DNA of 64,000 nucleotides from Druceiella hillmani (lineage: Eukaryota; Arthropoda; Insecta; Lepidoptera; Hepialidae). The stretch lies in NCBI GenBank assembly GCA_039881145.1, contig JAYKKI010000064.1:558001-622000 (forward strand). The letters run 5' to 3'. The position numbers and the translations under genes are program-made. The notes beneath the pieces were generated by a model. That model did not search any database. It was not told the origin of the DNA and worked only from the letters and a program-made list of their open reading frames with translations. Positions 51,801 through 62,660 of this stretch are shown here, piece after piece (position 1 is the stretch's first letter; every line of letters starts with the position of its first letter).

Positions 51801-54275
51801 ACATATACCATGAAATATATTGAAACTCGCACTTCAGAAACTGCTGAAACTGTAATGATGATTCTAAATTACATAGCTTTTAAGAGATTTTCGATATCTT
51901 TACATCTGTGAAACAATATATGAGGTATATCTATAGTCAGATATTATATTAATATTTGTAAATGGAAATTACTTTTTGGAAATGAAACATACCCATGATT
52001 TAATGGAAATCACATAAACTCATAAAGTTTATCATCATCATCATCATCAGTAGCTTGACAGCCCAGGGTGGGCCAAGGCTTTTGTTTGAAGCAATTTCTA
52101 CATAGCCCTCTGTGTGGCAACCAATCTCTAGTCACCGACTTTCAGCACTCCAAAATCCTTCTCCAAATCCCAAAATCCTTATCCTTCTTAGGTCTTCCTC
52201 TTCTTCTTTGTCCTTGCAGTTTAGTCTCCGTTCAAACAAGTATATAATGCTCCGTTCAAACAAGTATACCCATGCCTAAAGGTGTGCAGAACCCTCATGG
52301 TGAGAGTTCTACACTTATATTTCTCTCATTAACTTCCCTTACAAACATTCACCTACATAATATGGGATAAGTTGTAGGGGGTGAAAACATGATTTTTGGC
52401 ATTTATTATATTGATAGAATTTCATATAACATATAGAATTCTGTTATTGGCATATTCACAAAAGTTACGAGTGCTATTTCTCTGTTTTTACAACAATAAC
52501 ATCGTCTTTCAGACATTTTTTTCTTTTTTGGACAATAAATTAATTGAAAATCAACTTCTGATCTAAAACCAATTGTTTACTGCATCGTGAATACTTATAC
52601 ATGTCACAATATGCTCACTTTACATGGAGATACACTAGAGTTTGTGACTCCCAATATTTAGATATCTGAATATTTTGTCCAAAGTACATATTTCAAATTC
52701 TTCTTCTTCTTTCAAAAACTTCAAATTATTTTTATTTATGTCCTGCATATAATCATAAATACCAATATTAAATATTTGTTTTCAAAATAATGTTTGTTTC
52801 AAAAATTGTGAAAAATTATTGAAATATGCCAACACCCCTCAGAAGGTAATTAAATGATGATACTGTACAATAAAAATATTATCACATATAAGCACAAATT
52901 TTCTATTAATTAGATGTTTGTAAACAGAATATTTCTGTTTCTTGCTTTTTATGGTCTCAAAACGAGACTCGTCCAGATTCATCCTTTGATCTCGTTGATA
53001 TGCACATCGCTTTTTTGATAATAAAAGATCAGATGTCGATGTCCTTGTACTTATTATCAAATTAATGTTATAATACTACAATAGTAGTAATAATATTCAT
53101 ATTTGTTGAAAATCACCAAAAAATTTATTTTCCTGTTGTGTAGGTAATATTAATTCATATAACTACACAAGACTAAGTTATTATAAAATTGAATAATGTT
53201 TATCAAACTTCAATTGGTTATGCATAGCAGTCATCAACTGCTCGATTTTAGAAAGTAGGGGGTCTCTAACAGGAAATAAAATATTACCATATAATTTATT
53301 GCAATTTTTATTCAAATATATTTACCTGTGTATAACATACGAGTGGGCGTTTTTAAGTTCGCAGAATGGAAAGGTAGGCCATTAGTAAAGGTGATTAACG
53401 GAATGATAGTTAGTTAAGTAACTCATTATTAGAATAAATACCAAGTTTTATCATAATCGGATCATTAGTATTTGAACTATCTTCGAACAAACAATTCAAT
53501 CTGGAAGAAAGTCTGAACTATCGAAAAAATCCTACAGTCCTGACCTGGCTCCCAGTGATTATTATTTGTTCTCAAACCTTAAAAAAGAATTTCGTGGAAA
53601 GAAGTTTTCTAGCGATGAAGAAGTGAATGACGCAGTTTCAGCATATTTTTCGGGCAAAGACGAAACATTTTTTTATGAAGGCGTGAGGCATAAGCTAATT
53701 GAAAGATCTGAAAAATGTATTAGGGTAACAGTTGAATTTATTGGAAAAAGAAAATAATTTTGTATTTTTATTCTGACTCCTTATCCTCCATTCCGCAAAA
53801 CTTAAAAATGCCCCCTCGTAGGTATATAGATTTATAATCCCTAGGTTTATAAAACAATATTTGAAAATATAAGTTTGTCTGTAAGTAGAGTGAATGACAT
53901 AAATTTATTTATTAAATTTTTAGTAACACATTTTGAAATGTACTGTTTAACTTCTGAAAGCATGGCCACTATGTAATAAATGTAAACCACTTTTCCTCTT
54001 GTAAACATTTAAATAAACTATTGAGAGATTCTGTCACCTGCTTCGTAGACTAACAATTCAGTATTACAAGCTTACCCTATTCTTTTCTTTCAGCATCTAA
54101 TATCCGACATCATATGCAGCTTATTACAAATATGATAGAAGCAGGCGAACTGGGTCAATTTACAATCTTCCATTCGTTCAAACTGCGGGCTTCAATGTTG
54201 TTCCATTCTTTAGGATTGCTGACGAGTTACTCTGTTGCTTTGATTCAATTCATGAATGTTGGTGATCTATTTTAG
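42820..54275 (+). CDS. GrD: gustatory receptor, complete, four exons with a 9.2 kb last intron
   Basis: Gustatory receptor family (7tm_7), predicted seven-pass membrane receptor/channel. Exons: 42820-43587, 43703-43780, 44764-44917, 54094-54275 (TAG). Introns are 115, 983 and 9176 bp, all GT-AG, in phases 0, 0 and 1. The product is about 393 aa. Exon 1 starts MANDLFQDTLWPILTYQRV, which aligns with the start of GrB after its N-terminal tail, and ends KTFEFQ. Exon 2 (26 codons) is TM5. Exon 3 has TM6 (YAVLLVAMCLICEKMYLEIE). Exon 4 has the family signature in the form TSYSVALIQF. No stop or frameshift seen. The last intron holds Helitron 2, a minisatellite, a LINE end and a short mariner, all of which must be spliced out. 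The start is supported by the match to the relic at 10904. Ligand unknown. Confidence 0.88.
46744..51000 (-). mobile_element. Helitron 2, near full-length but decayed, in GrD intron 3
   Basis: Minus strand. In order: an N-terminal block (SLWFISLEKMTPVIHQNIGQ, 50969-50778); MLPLVNPDHKFLRIYFSGN through HKIVIRADKRPTTEHERSFN (50540-50208); then a 28-bp minisatellite. After it come ALQYPLIFCRGEAGF (about 49435-49390), the Rep domain with LHMEEYIHPHDAMN, GVLKQKLMDLMDFIVKYRIFG and QKRGLPHAQIL, then VRGPTSFEFLRTVNGELCAT (48060-48000). The SF1 helicase Walker A CLGGTGKTFLISLIFAS (about 47609-47559) and a C-terminal QLDVACSRI (about 47080-47054) follow. The HUH motif has Gln for the second His, and stops and frameshifts are frequent. 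The 3' end reads TGCATGCCACTAG (46756-46744), the expected CTRR terminus. The 5' end is not located. Inactive. Confidence 0.9.
49426..50190. repeat. 28-bp minisatellite array, about 27 copies
   Basis: The unit begins ATGCATCATC and ends CATGCATGTA on the plus strand, period 28. Copies are nearly identical, with scattered single-base variants. It interrupts the Helitron 2 coding region. The core TGATGATGCATTACA (minus strand) is the same as the Helitron codons for DDALQ at the left edge of the array (49425-49440), so the array seems to have grown from Helitron sequence. Since 28 is not a multiple of 3, it scrambles the reading frame. Confidence 0.95.
52029..52330 (-). mobile_element. LINE 3' end with ATG/CAT-type tail (RTE-like?)
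   Basis: On the minus strand, a GC-richer segment encodes RDWLPHRGLCRN and WPTLGCQA, then runs into a (GATGAT)n tail at 52050-52029. A short 3' coding end followed by a (TGA)n microsatellite tail is typical of 5'-truncated RTE-clade elements. The family is my inference. Local duplications (CTCCGTTCAAACAAGTATA at 52227 and 52251) lie near its upstream end. It sits in GrD intron 3. Confidence 0.55.
53340..53818 (+). mobile_element. Short mariner element with intact terminal repeats and TA duplication
   Basis: The ends are inverted repeats of about 31 bp: CGAGTGGGCGTTTTTAAGTT at the left and, in reverse complement, CGAGGGGGCATTTTTAAGTT at the right. Each is flanked by TA (53338-53339 and 53819-53820), the mariner target. 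Inside, 53530-53757 encodes the transposase C terminus, beginning KSYSPDLAPSDYYLFSNL with the third catalytic Asp present and ending IGKRK before a stop. The first two thirds of the transposase are missing, so this is a non-autonomous deletion derivative. It lies in GrD intron 3, about 280 bp upstream of exon 4. Confidence 0.92.
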
Positions 54276-54869
54276 TTAAGACATAGTAATTCGACTCTTT
54301 CATAAAAATTTTACACTTTTTAGGGTATGTCTAATTATCATACAACACTACTTGCATGAGCTTGTACTGTGTGTGCTAATTTTAAATATTTCTTATTTGT
54401 TTATGAACTATTACCACTTGTTTTGCCTAAGTTGTGTAAATTGATATAATTTATAAATTGTTTGTCTTTATAGAATGTGTTGTTAAATGGAAGCTGGCTA
54501 ATGTCAAATAAGTCATGTTAAAACTTAAAAAAATTTTAAAAACCCCTTATCAAAAGTTCAAACCCATTTTTCTGAAAACTACTTTTTCAGAAAAGAGCAG
54601 TTTAATGTGTTTCAGTTTCCACATAACTAATATTTTAGTATAAACCCTAATTTTTTCTAAGCTACTATCAAATAAATGTCTTATATTTTATATTGATTGG
54701 TTTTAATCGATTAAGCACCAAAATAAAACTGCCAGCATATTTAATGTGAATCGTATATTTTCTGAATAATAGTAACACAAATATACATAATTGAAATAAA
54801 AATAATTTTTCTGTTTATAATATAATTTTAGATATTTAAAGAGGTATATACTTGCTCAAGTATAGTGGC
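54276..54869. other. GrD 3' flank, nothing further recognised
   Basis: AT-rich DNA downstream of the GrD stop codon. AATAAA-type words are common in this composition, so no polyadenylation site can be singled out. Confidence 0.4.
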
Positions 54870-56310
54870 CGCTTAGCGGTGATCATGTTCAAAACACTCC
54901 CTTTCTACGCACAATGTTTTGAAGCAGGTTTTGCATTGTCAGCAAACTCTTGCATGGCAAATTGCATAATGCAAATACTTCTCAATTTTTAGGAAAATAT
55001 CCCAATCCATCTTGCATCAATCCTGGCACTTTTGAGCAGGAATTGCGGCTTTTGGTTTGAATTGTTCAGCGTAAATAATATCTAGTAAGACTGTATCTAA
55101 ACAACTGCTTGTCCTTATGGTCATAGTGGCATGGAAACGTCAGATATTTGCTAAAGCCATGTTGACCATATAGATAAACAGAAACCACCATAATTTTTTT
55201 GTGAATGGCAATTCTGCTGAATTATATAGATTTGTCAAGTTCATTAATTCCTTCCACTCCTTTATTATAATTACAAACATGAAATACCAATATTGACCTT
55301 TTCAAGTTTTATCAGACACCGTCTCTACTACACCAAGTGGTTTAGTAGAGACGGTGTCTGATAAAACTTGAAAAGGTCAATAGACTACACCAAGTGGTTT
55401 AATAATATTGTAATTTGTCACTATTTTATAAACACTTATACCTTTCCATCTGACTAACATTTCGTATTTTCACAGATTGTAACAGTTGCATAGTATCCGA
55501 GTTTTCACAAATCAATTAAAAGAACAGTTGGGTTAGTTCCAAGTTTTTCCAAGCGTTTTGATTAATCTTGATCCAACAGGCTCAATAGTGGCATTAGCAC
55601 TTTTTCCACAGTAAAACTCAAAAGCATAGCAGTAACCAGTTGAACTCACTGCTACCCAGTTTTTATACAAACCACACAAGTCTTTCTCTTATAAATTGTT
55701 TTGCGGGGTGGTGACCATAATATTTTTCCATCAATTCATCAATAGAAATGTTTTCTTCTATTACACCCCACCATTTGAATTTGGTCATAAGAATAAAGGT
55801 CTAACCTTGAACGTTTTGTCATTCGTGAATGTTGCTTGATCATTATTCATCAAATGAAGATTTTTTTTATATATCGCGGAATCTCTTCTTGTCATGGTTT
55901 TCAAGACAAATGGAATATTCACATCTTCATTCAAAGACCAATTCAAACCCTAGGCAGTTTTTAATAAGCTTCTTTTTCTTGATTTACTTCATAAATTTCT
56001 TTAGATCTTGAAGAATAAATTGAATCACATTTAGGCCAGGTTGGGGTTCCATCCTGCTGATGATGACCAAGTCACTTTACAGACAATGGTGCTTCGTCAG
56101 TGCTGTCATTGTCATTAGTATGAGTGTTATGCACAAACACTTTGATATTCCCAGGAACATATTGTGGCAGTGAGGCAGTAACCATGTCTTAATAAGTCCC
56201 TTCTTCTTCATCAGTCACAAAACTCAGTGGTGGGAGTATAATGGCTTAATTATAGTTGGTGTCATTGTCACTATCATCGAAAGCAGCTTGAACGATTTCT
56301 TTTAAACCCT
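54870..56310 (-). mobile_element. Second piggyBac-type transposase relic (minus strand)
   Basis: Minus strand, read from about 56300 down. There is an acidic N-terminal stretch (DDSDNDTNYN, and later HTNDNDSTDEAPLS). The conserved catalytic-region block follows: ENISIDELMEKYYGHHPAKQFIREK (about 55760-55685). Then comes NWVAVSSTGYCYAFEFYCGKS (about 55660-55600), which matches the LWxLCDSxGYxxxFEVYTGK segment of PGBD-type transposases. Stops and frameshifts are numerous. The catalytic Asp normally found in the first block (DExM) reads DELM in this copy. A hairpin (55291-55401) interrupts the C-terminal part. Opposite in strand to the relic at 39470. No ends found. Confidence 0.75.
55291..55401. 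repeat. Perfect 40-bp inverted repeat plus flank duplication
   Basis: 55291-55330 and 55343-55382 are exact reverse complements of each other, with a 12-base loop. The segment ACTACACCAAGTGGTTTA occurs at 55327-55344, overlapping the arm/loop/arm junctions, and again directly after the right arm at 55384-55401. Confidence 0.98.
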
Positions 56311-56380
56311 TATATTTGTTTATAGGCTCAAAACATTTGAAAGTTATTATTACCGAACCAAAACAAAAAAATTAATCGTT

Positions 56381-56427
<47 letters not shown>

Positions 56428-58370
56428 GAATATATATATATTTCAATATATTTTTAAGAATATTTGCACTTCACTTATTTATTGTGAAATGAAAAATGCA
56501 TTATAAAAATATTTGGAGAAATATTCTTGGAATGAACTTTGGTTAACATAAATAATAATAATATATGCTTACCTGTGATGGTATTCTATTCTATATCTGT
56601 TACGATACTCACAATGACATAATTTGAAGTGTACCCTTATAAGATCTCAATATTTAGACGAAGTGATTTTCTTAGAATGACAATTACCCACAATAAACTT
56701 ATAAAATGTATGAATGTTAAATTTATGTTGCAAACATTAACGATAGACAAACAAATACGGCAGCCCTAAGTGGATTAGAAATGTATGGAGGATTTTTCAA
56801 ATAAATATTGTTCTATTTTGCTATTGCCTCAATCTAAATTGTTTACTATACAAATAAATGAAGAGAAAATGAACATTTTCCTGCTCTTTTTTCATTTTGA
56901 AATTAAAGCATAATTGTATCTTTTTAGCAATTTTGGCGTGGAACGAATTGTAAAAAACAATTTTTTATGAAATAAATATATCTAACCAACAAAAAGTGAT
57001 CTGCTTGTATTATAGATGAATCTTCGATTTATTTTTCCTTGTCAAAATCACTTTGCTACATATTCCCAGAGTACAGAGCAAACTTCACAAAAATGAATGT
57101 TTTTCGTTAAAATGTAAATACAGCCTTAATAGTATATTAAAATAATTGATTTCTATACACTAGATTTCTACATTATATGTTTGTACATTATATGTTTGTA
57201 GAAACTTTCAAAAAATTTCTTCGATAGACCATGAGTGCACACTCACATAATCACTGAAACAGGACAAAATATATATATGAACAGCATATTCTCACTCCAC
57301 GAGACTAGTCTTGAATGTATTTCCAAACTCACAGTTTAAATATTGTATTTAAGTATTGCATTTATGTGTTGTAACTACTTAAAAAGTGAATTTTCTAATG
57401 TGTTTATTAATTGTTTGCATAAACTATGCTGAATTTGTAACAAGACTATAAGTTATATAAAGAATCATTTAAATTATAAAAATAATATTATATTCATTTG
57501 ATTTATTTACGCCTACTGAACATATCAATTTATTTAAATTATTCTTAGCATTTCTTTATACTCGTAAGTGACCTTCCCTACATGCATTAACATTGATGGC
57601 TTCCATTAGTTTCAAAACGTCTGTATCAAGTGATAAATTATGTAAAATATAGAGCACAGGTTTATTTACGATTAGGAATGTTCAAATATTAAAAAAAATA
57701 TTATGTCCCACAAAGGATTTATTAAATTTGCAAACTTCGCCTCGTTGGGGCTGGTTTAGAACCATCGTGGACCATCGTGAACCATCTTTGTAACAAATCT
57801 TGATAACAATTAATTATGCAATATTTTGAACAAGTGCAATTTTCACTATGTAACTCCCGACGAACAGATTATCTCCAACAAAAATTGCATTAAAAAATAT
57901 AATACCTATCTACAATCTGTAACTTGGTGTAAACTACCTCTGCAACAAATGCATGGTGGATAAATGGCATATATTTTACTTAAGAACCCTCACTGAAAGT
58001 CAAATAAATATGTTTGTATTGAATTCAAAACAGACAGCCTGTTGTCAATAGATTTAGCTAAGTCATTATAAAAAGGTACCACAAAACAAAAAGAAGTTTA
58101 AAAATGCCGTAAATAATATGAGGAATGCTATAAGTTACAGAAACCATTTAAATTCTGACCTGTGCACAAAAAGTTCTTAACATAAATTCTTGGTAAAGAA
58201 ACAGTAACAAACCTGTAATGGATTAAGCACATGATAGAAGAAAAAAATACCTTACTGTGAAAATAAACCAAATATGCTGAAACCAATGCCATTTTGTTCT
58301 CAGCATGGGAAGCTAAGGTAGTAACAGTAGTTAGCTAGAGCCGTGGTTTTATTCTTACGACCTTAATCGC
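56311..58370. other. Intergenic, with (AT)n at 56385-56423
   Basis: No gene recognised. An (AT)n microsatellite (56385-56423, followed by a second short run at 56430-56441) is the only clear feature. TGTACATTATATGTTTG is duplicated near 57170-57200. Confidence 0.5.
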
Positions 58371-60720
58371 CAGGGGCGTCGCCAGCCGATGGCCCAGGGG
58401 GGGTCAACTTGATATGGAGAATGAGAAAAGTATGAATTGTAGGTACAATCGAGAGCACATGAAGCTTTTCACTTGTAGTACGAGCCTTACATATACAGCG
58501 ATTGTAATAACAACGGTACAGAGTCCAACATGTAAAGCTACACAAGCTCTTGACTGTACAATAAATAAAACTTGTAAATAAGTTATTACATTTATTAGAA
58601 AAATAGAATAAAATAATTTGTTAGTTTGAATTTGATTAAGTGTACAGTGTATTTTTTTTGTAATTACCAGATTTTAATATTATAGTGGTCAACAAAGATT
58701 CTTTTTTTGATTAGGTTAATTAAAGCATAATTTTCGGGGGTTTTTTGTAAACTTCTCGACTACTTTATTATGAGAATCTTGTACGTTTCCATGAATAAAT
58801 TTCATCTCATCATCATGGATGAGTGTGCACAGACCATTGAGGCGATTTTCACCCACAGTGCTTCTTAGCCAAGTTTTTAGTCTCCGGAGGCTGCTAAACG
58901 ATGGCTCTACTGTACACCTTGTGCACGGAATAGCGATAACAATTTTTAACGCTTTTTTTCGTGTCAGAAAAGAAGGTTTTTTCCTCTTTTAGGATATCAA
59001 CAATGGTTTGATATATTGGGTTTGGTTTATTATGCCAGAATTGCTGCCAAAGTTCGACTTAAATTTTTATGTTTAGTAAATAATAAAATTGAGTGATAGT
59101 TTCACAAGTTTCTGTGAGATTTTCGACTGACATCATTTGCATTTGCGCAGGGTGTAATTTAGATAAAGGAAATGATGGAATATTTTCTTCAGCAACAATA
59201 ATTTCATCTGTGACTCTTTCGGGATTGCCATGGTGGCTCTTAAGCAATTGTAAAATACATTTTACGTGTTGCGAGGCCTTGACCACATCCAAACCTACGG
59301 ATTGGAATGCATTGACAACAGGTTCCATTAAAGCAGAGTATTTGGCAAAGTAATACCAAGTAATACAACTTGTATAAGTCCTCCAGAATACTTTCGCCAT
59401 AATGTTTTCCTCTCAGAGCTAAGTCGTGCGACCCACAAAACTTAATGCAGGAAATAATTGATGTTATAATTTGTCAGTTTTCTTCAATATTACCATGGGA
59501 ATATTTGTTGAGTTGTAAATCTATAGGCACACTTCCAAGAAATGATATAGCAGCTTCCAGTGCCACCTTATGGAAGTGGGTTTCCATGTGCTTTTTGTAG
59601 TGCTCGTGAATGTCTTTGAACTTACAAAATGGCCTTCTGGTAAATGACCCTAATACGCCTCTAAAACAATTTGGATTTGGCGGGAATAACATAAAATATT
59701 TACAAAAGGCTCCTTTGTAGTGCCTGGAATAGACCAACCATGGAGAGTACGTTTGCAACCATGAATAATTGAATTTCCTCTTTAAATATTTAGCGTCTTC
59801 CATAAAGTCATATGTCGCATATGGAGACCAACAGTTTTCAAGCAATTCTTTCTTCTTTTCATTCGATAACATTGATGCTTGTCCAATAAATTGACCGATG
59901 TCATTTTCGTTGCAATCATTTATCGAAGAGTCGGGAACTAAGTTCAGTATTTTGGATGTGCTAGGTCTCGTCAGGTCACCTGCGAAATCATCGCTGTCAG
60001 TGCATGCTCCTTCAGGTTTCTTTCTTTTTAAATGTACTGCAAAACAAAATATTTGAAATAGGTACAACTTCTTGCACAATGTCAAATAACATTTTCGTTA
60101 AAATTTAGTCTGTGATTAAATAATGCTGTACCTAAATTGATTGACTTAGGCTAACCTAACCTAACCTAAAATTGATAGCTATACTTCTTAAGAATCGCAT
60201 ATCGTAGTAACTGAATTTTTGCGATTTTAAAACTGATGCAAAATCAGCATTTATAATATTGGTAAAACAAATCAATTAACATTATTTTACGGAAAATATG
60301 AAAGATAAACGCAAGTTGGTACTCACCAAAAAACTTTCTGATGTACATATTGATGATGTGGACCCAGCAACTGTGTAGATTTGATAATAGCGCACAAAAC
60401 AAACGTAAAAGCAGGCAGTGGCAATGGGGACGCACAAATAAATGACAGACACGAAAACAATCGCGGCGGGCAGAGCGGCCACATGTTGCTTCTCCACTCC
60501 CCCTCTCCCGCTTTAACAATAGCATGGAGCAGAGCATATTTGAGCGTACGGAATATTAGGCATGGAATTGGTGAATTCATTCAAGTTTCGGCGTACGCGA
60601 ATGAACGATCAAGCAAGTCAAGTCAAAGACTTAGGACTTTGGTTGCTTTACTTTTTTTGAATCTCTAGGGGGGGGGAGGGTGGCACTGCCCCTCCCTACC
60701 CCCCCTTGGTGACTCCCTTG
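58371..60720 (-). mobile_element. hAT element (ZMYM/TTF-type transposase), internally deleted
   Basis: The ends are CAGGGGCGTCGCCA (58371) and, in reverse complement, CAAGGGAGTCACCA (60720). They are flanked by an exact 8-bp duplication TTAATCGC (58363-58370 and 60721-60728), as hAT elements make. On the minus strand the frame 60085-59474 encodes a TTF-type zinc-finger region (WLVYSRHYKGAFCKYFMLF, then HEHYKKHMETHFHKVALE). This continues after a stop into IKFCGSHDLALRG (DUF4371-like, about 59440-59400). 59400-59059 is a middle fragment. 58915-58740 encodes the C-terminal dimerisation region (CTVEPSFSSLRRLKTWLRST, then RLNGLCTLIHDDE). The transposase is broken in at least two places and lacks much of the catalytic domain. 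A non-autonomous copy with young-looking ends. The 5' part (60200-60700) is GC-rich and has overlapping chance frames. Confidence 0.92.
60151..60170. repeat. Telomere-like (CCTAA)n run inside the hAT element
   Basis: The run CTAACCTAACCTAACCTAA is three to four units of CCTAA, the complement of the common insect telomere repeat TTAGG. It is short and lies within the transposon, so it is not evidence of a chromosome end. Confidence 0.8.
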
Positions 60721-60728
60721 TTAATCGC

Positions 60729-61649
60729 TTTCTTTATTTAATCAGTACAACTTTACCAAGTTTTATAGGTAATGAAATATAAAAAAAATATTGATATTTT
60801 ACAGTACTTTAGATGAAATGATCCTTTATACAAGGAAAACTTTGAAGTGCTTTTTTTACTCCTCACCAGTAAACAAATTACACCTTGCATTAACCAATTA
60901 TTTTAAGATATAGGTACATACCTATAAAGGCCAAAAATATTAAATTTATGGAAAATAAGGGTGATGAAAACGAAGAATTTTATACTCACCACAATATCAT
61001 AAAGTTTTGACTACGTTTATAAGCCAGTCTTATTCAGGGGAGCATTTACTCTTCATTAAATGCATTAGTGTTGTACTGTCGATTTCCTGGAATAGTAATT
61101 GATTTCAACGAAATGCACAGTTGCATGATCTTTTCCATTGAAACTAAAAAAATCAGAGTAAAAAAGGAATAAATGACATTGTTGCATTACTATGAGTATA
61201 AATAATTGATTATTTATAGTCGCAAGTAGTCATAAGTTTCAGTATAATATGTACAAGAAATGAAAGTTAGTTTTATCATTTTCATTATAGAATTAAATAA
61301 CTACAAAGATATCAAAAATAAATTCTTATAAAAAAAATACTTAATTTTATCCAGTTATGTCATTTCCCAAGTTATAAAATAGCTTGTGACCAAACTTTCT
61401 TCGTATCTAAGTAGAAAACTTTTTTTATAACTTAAGTATGTTTTTTATGCTATGTGAAAATATTGAATTGGTGATGATATGAATTCGATCGACAAATTTT
61501 TTAACTAAAGGTGATTTTATAAATTTTTATATGTTGGTGTTATATGTTGGTCTCTAATTTACAGAGATGTTCAAAAATAATTTGTCAGTGTAATATTACT
61601 TCCATTATTTAATTTTTACATCAGTTCATTTTATAAATTTTTCAACATA
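60729..61649. other. Intergenic, no gene recognised
   Basis: AT-rich with stops throughout. Nothing nameable. Confidence 0.55.
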
Positions 61650-62100
61650 TAAATTAAATTAAATTTTTCAATATAGAAATTTTAATAATATTTATTTTGA
61701 GATTATAAATACAGAATTAATTCTAAATTATAATAATCTTTAGTCTTCGCTGTAGGAGCTAATGAGAAATTCAGCAGTTTGTTGTCTAACTTAGCAAATA
61801 TTATACATGTTTACATTTATAATAGCTAATATTAATTAGTAAGTTTTGGTTTTCACACTATGTTCATAACATAGTGCTATAAAGTTTTAGGAAATGTCCG
61901 TTAACATTTGCAAAACTGTAATATTTTTAAAACGCTTACAAATCTGTATTTATTATGTAATTTAATTAAAGTGGTTATATATTTGTTTGTATTAAATTTG
62001 ACAAATATACTAACAACCAAAAGAAGGGTTCTTTTTACTTTTTGAGATTCAGAAATTGTAAAACTCACAGGAATTAAAAATTCAGTAGTATAGAATCTAA
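61650..62100 (+). repeat. Orphan copy of the GrC/GrA 3' flank
   Basis: It resembles 30820-31170 downstream of GrC in the same orientation: AATAATATTTATTTTGAGATT, ATTAATTCTAAATTATA, CAGCAGTTTGTTGT, and later a GACAAATATACTAACAAC block ending TTCAGAAA. No receptor exons lie immediately before it, so a further receptor copy once present upstream has probably been lost or replaced, for instance by the region now holding the hAT element. Confidence 0.5.
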
Positions 62101-62482
62101 TTTCTTTATTATACCAGGTGCTTCCTTCTATTGCTGACCACATTGAGCAAAATAACTTTTTGGTTAGGAAAGGTTACAATGAAAATATAATTAAGATTAC
62201 TTCTAACACTTTGTAAAGAATTTTTGTCTCTTCTGTAAAATTTTAAAATCTGATTTTTGGTCATTTTGGAATGAAATTTCCATAATATACATACAGTTAC
62301 CAATATTTGTTTTAGAGTTAATGGTCAATTCGTTAACATGATGTCCAGTTGAAGTAAAAAAGAAGTATTATATCTTGTATTGTAGATTTTAGACTATGCT
62401 ACTACGCTGCTTATATGTGTGTTTAAAACTTTTACTCGTAAAACTTCTAATTCAAAATAATCAATTTATTTAATATTTCAAG

Positions 62483-62660
62483 GTCCAGATCTAAATGACA
62501 TGACAGACTCACTTTAAGAAGTTGTTCGATGGAGTGACAAGGGCATCTTCACCATGTGTCATCTATTTGAATTAAGGAGGTCATTGTCGCCGAAATTTGT
62601 TAATCTCCTCATTTCTTTCGTAATCATTGTCTCTTAACTATCTGGATTACAAGTGTGAGG
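62483..62660 (+). pseudogene. Orphan last exon of a gustatory receptor
   Basis: The exon follows a TTTCAAG acceptor and starts in phase 1, as in the other loci. Translation (from CCA at 62485) gives MTDSL, a stop (62515-62517), then EVVRWSDKGIFTMCHLFELR and SLSPKFVNLLISFVIIVS, then a second stop (62635-62637) exactly where GrC has the Gln of VIVQL. It is close to the last exons of GrA and GrC (EEIVDRSNSEIFSVCQLFDLR). No exons 1-3 were found upstream within the window. Dead fragment. Confidence 0.85.

Noticed and set aside
60244..60668. Several overlapping 70-97 codon frames on both strands
   Set aside because: They lie in the GC-richer end region of the hAT element, where stops are rarer; none resembles a known protein.
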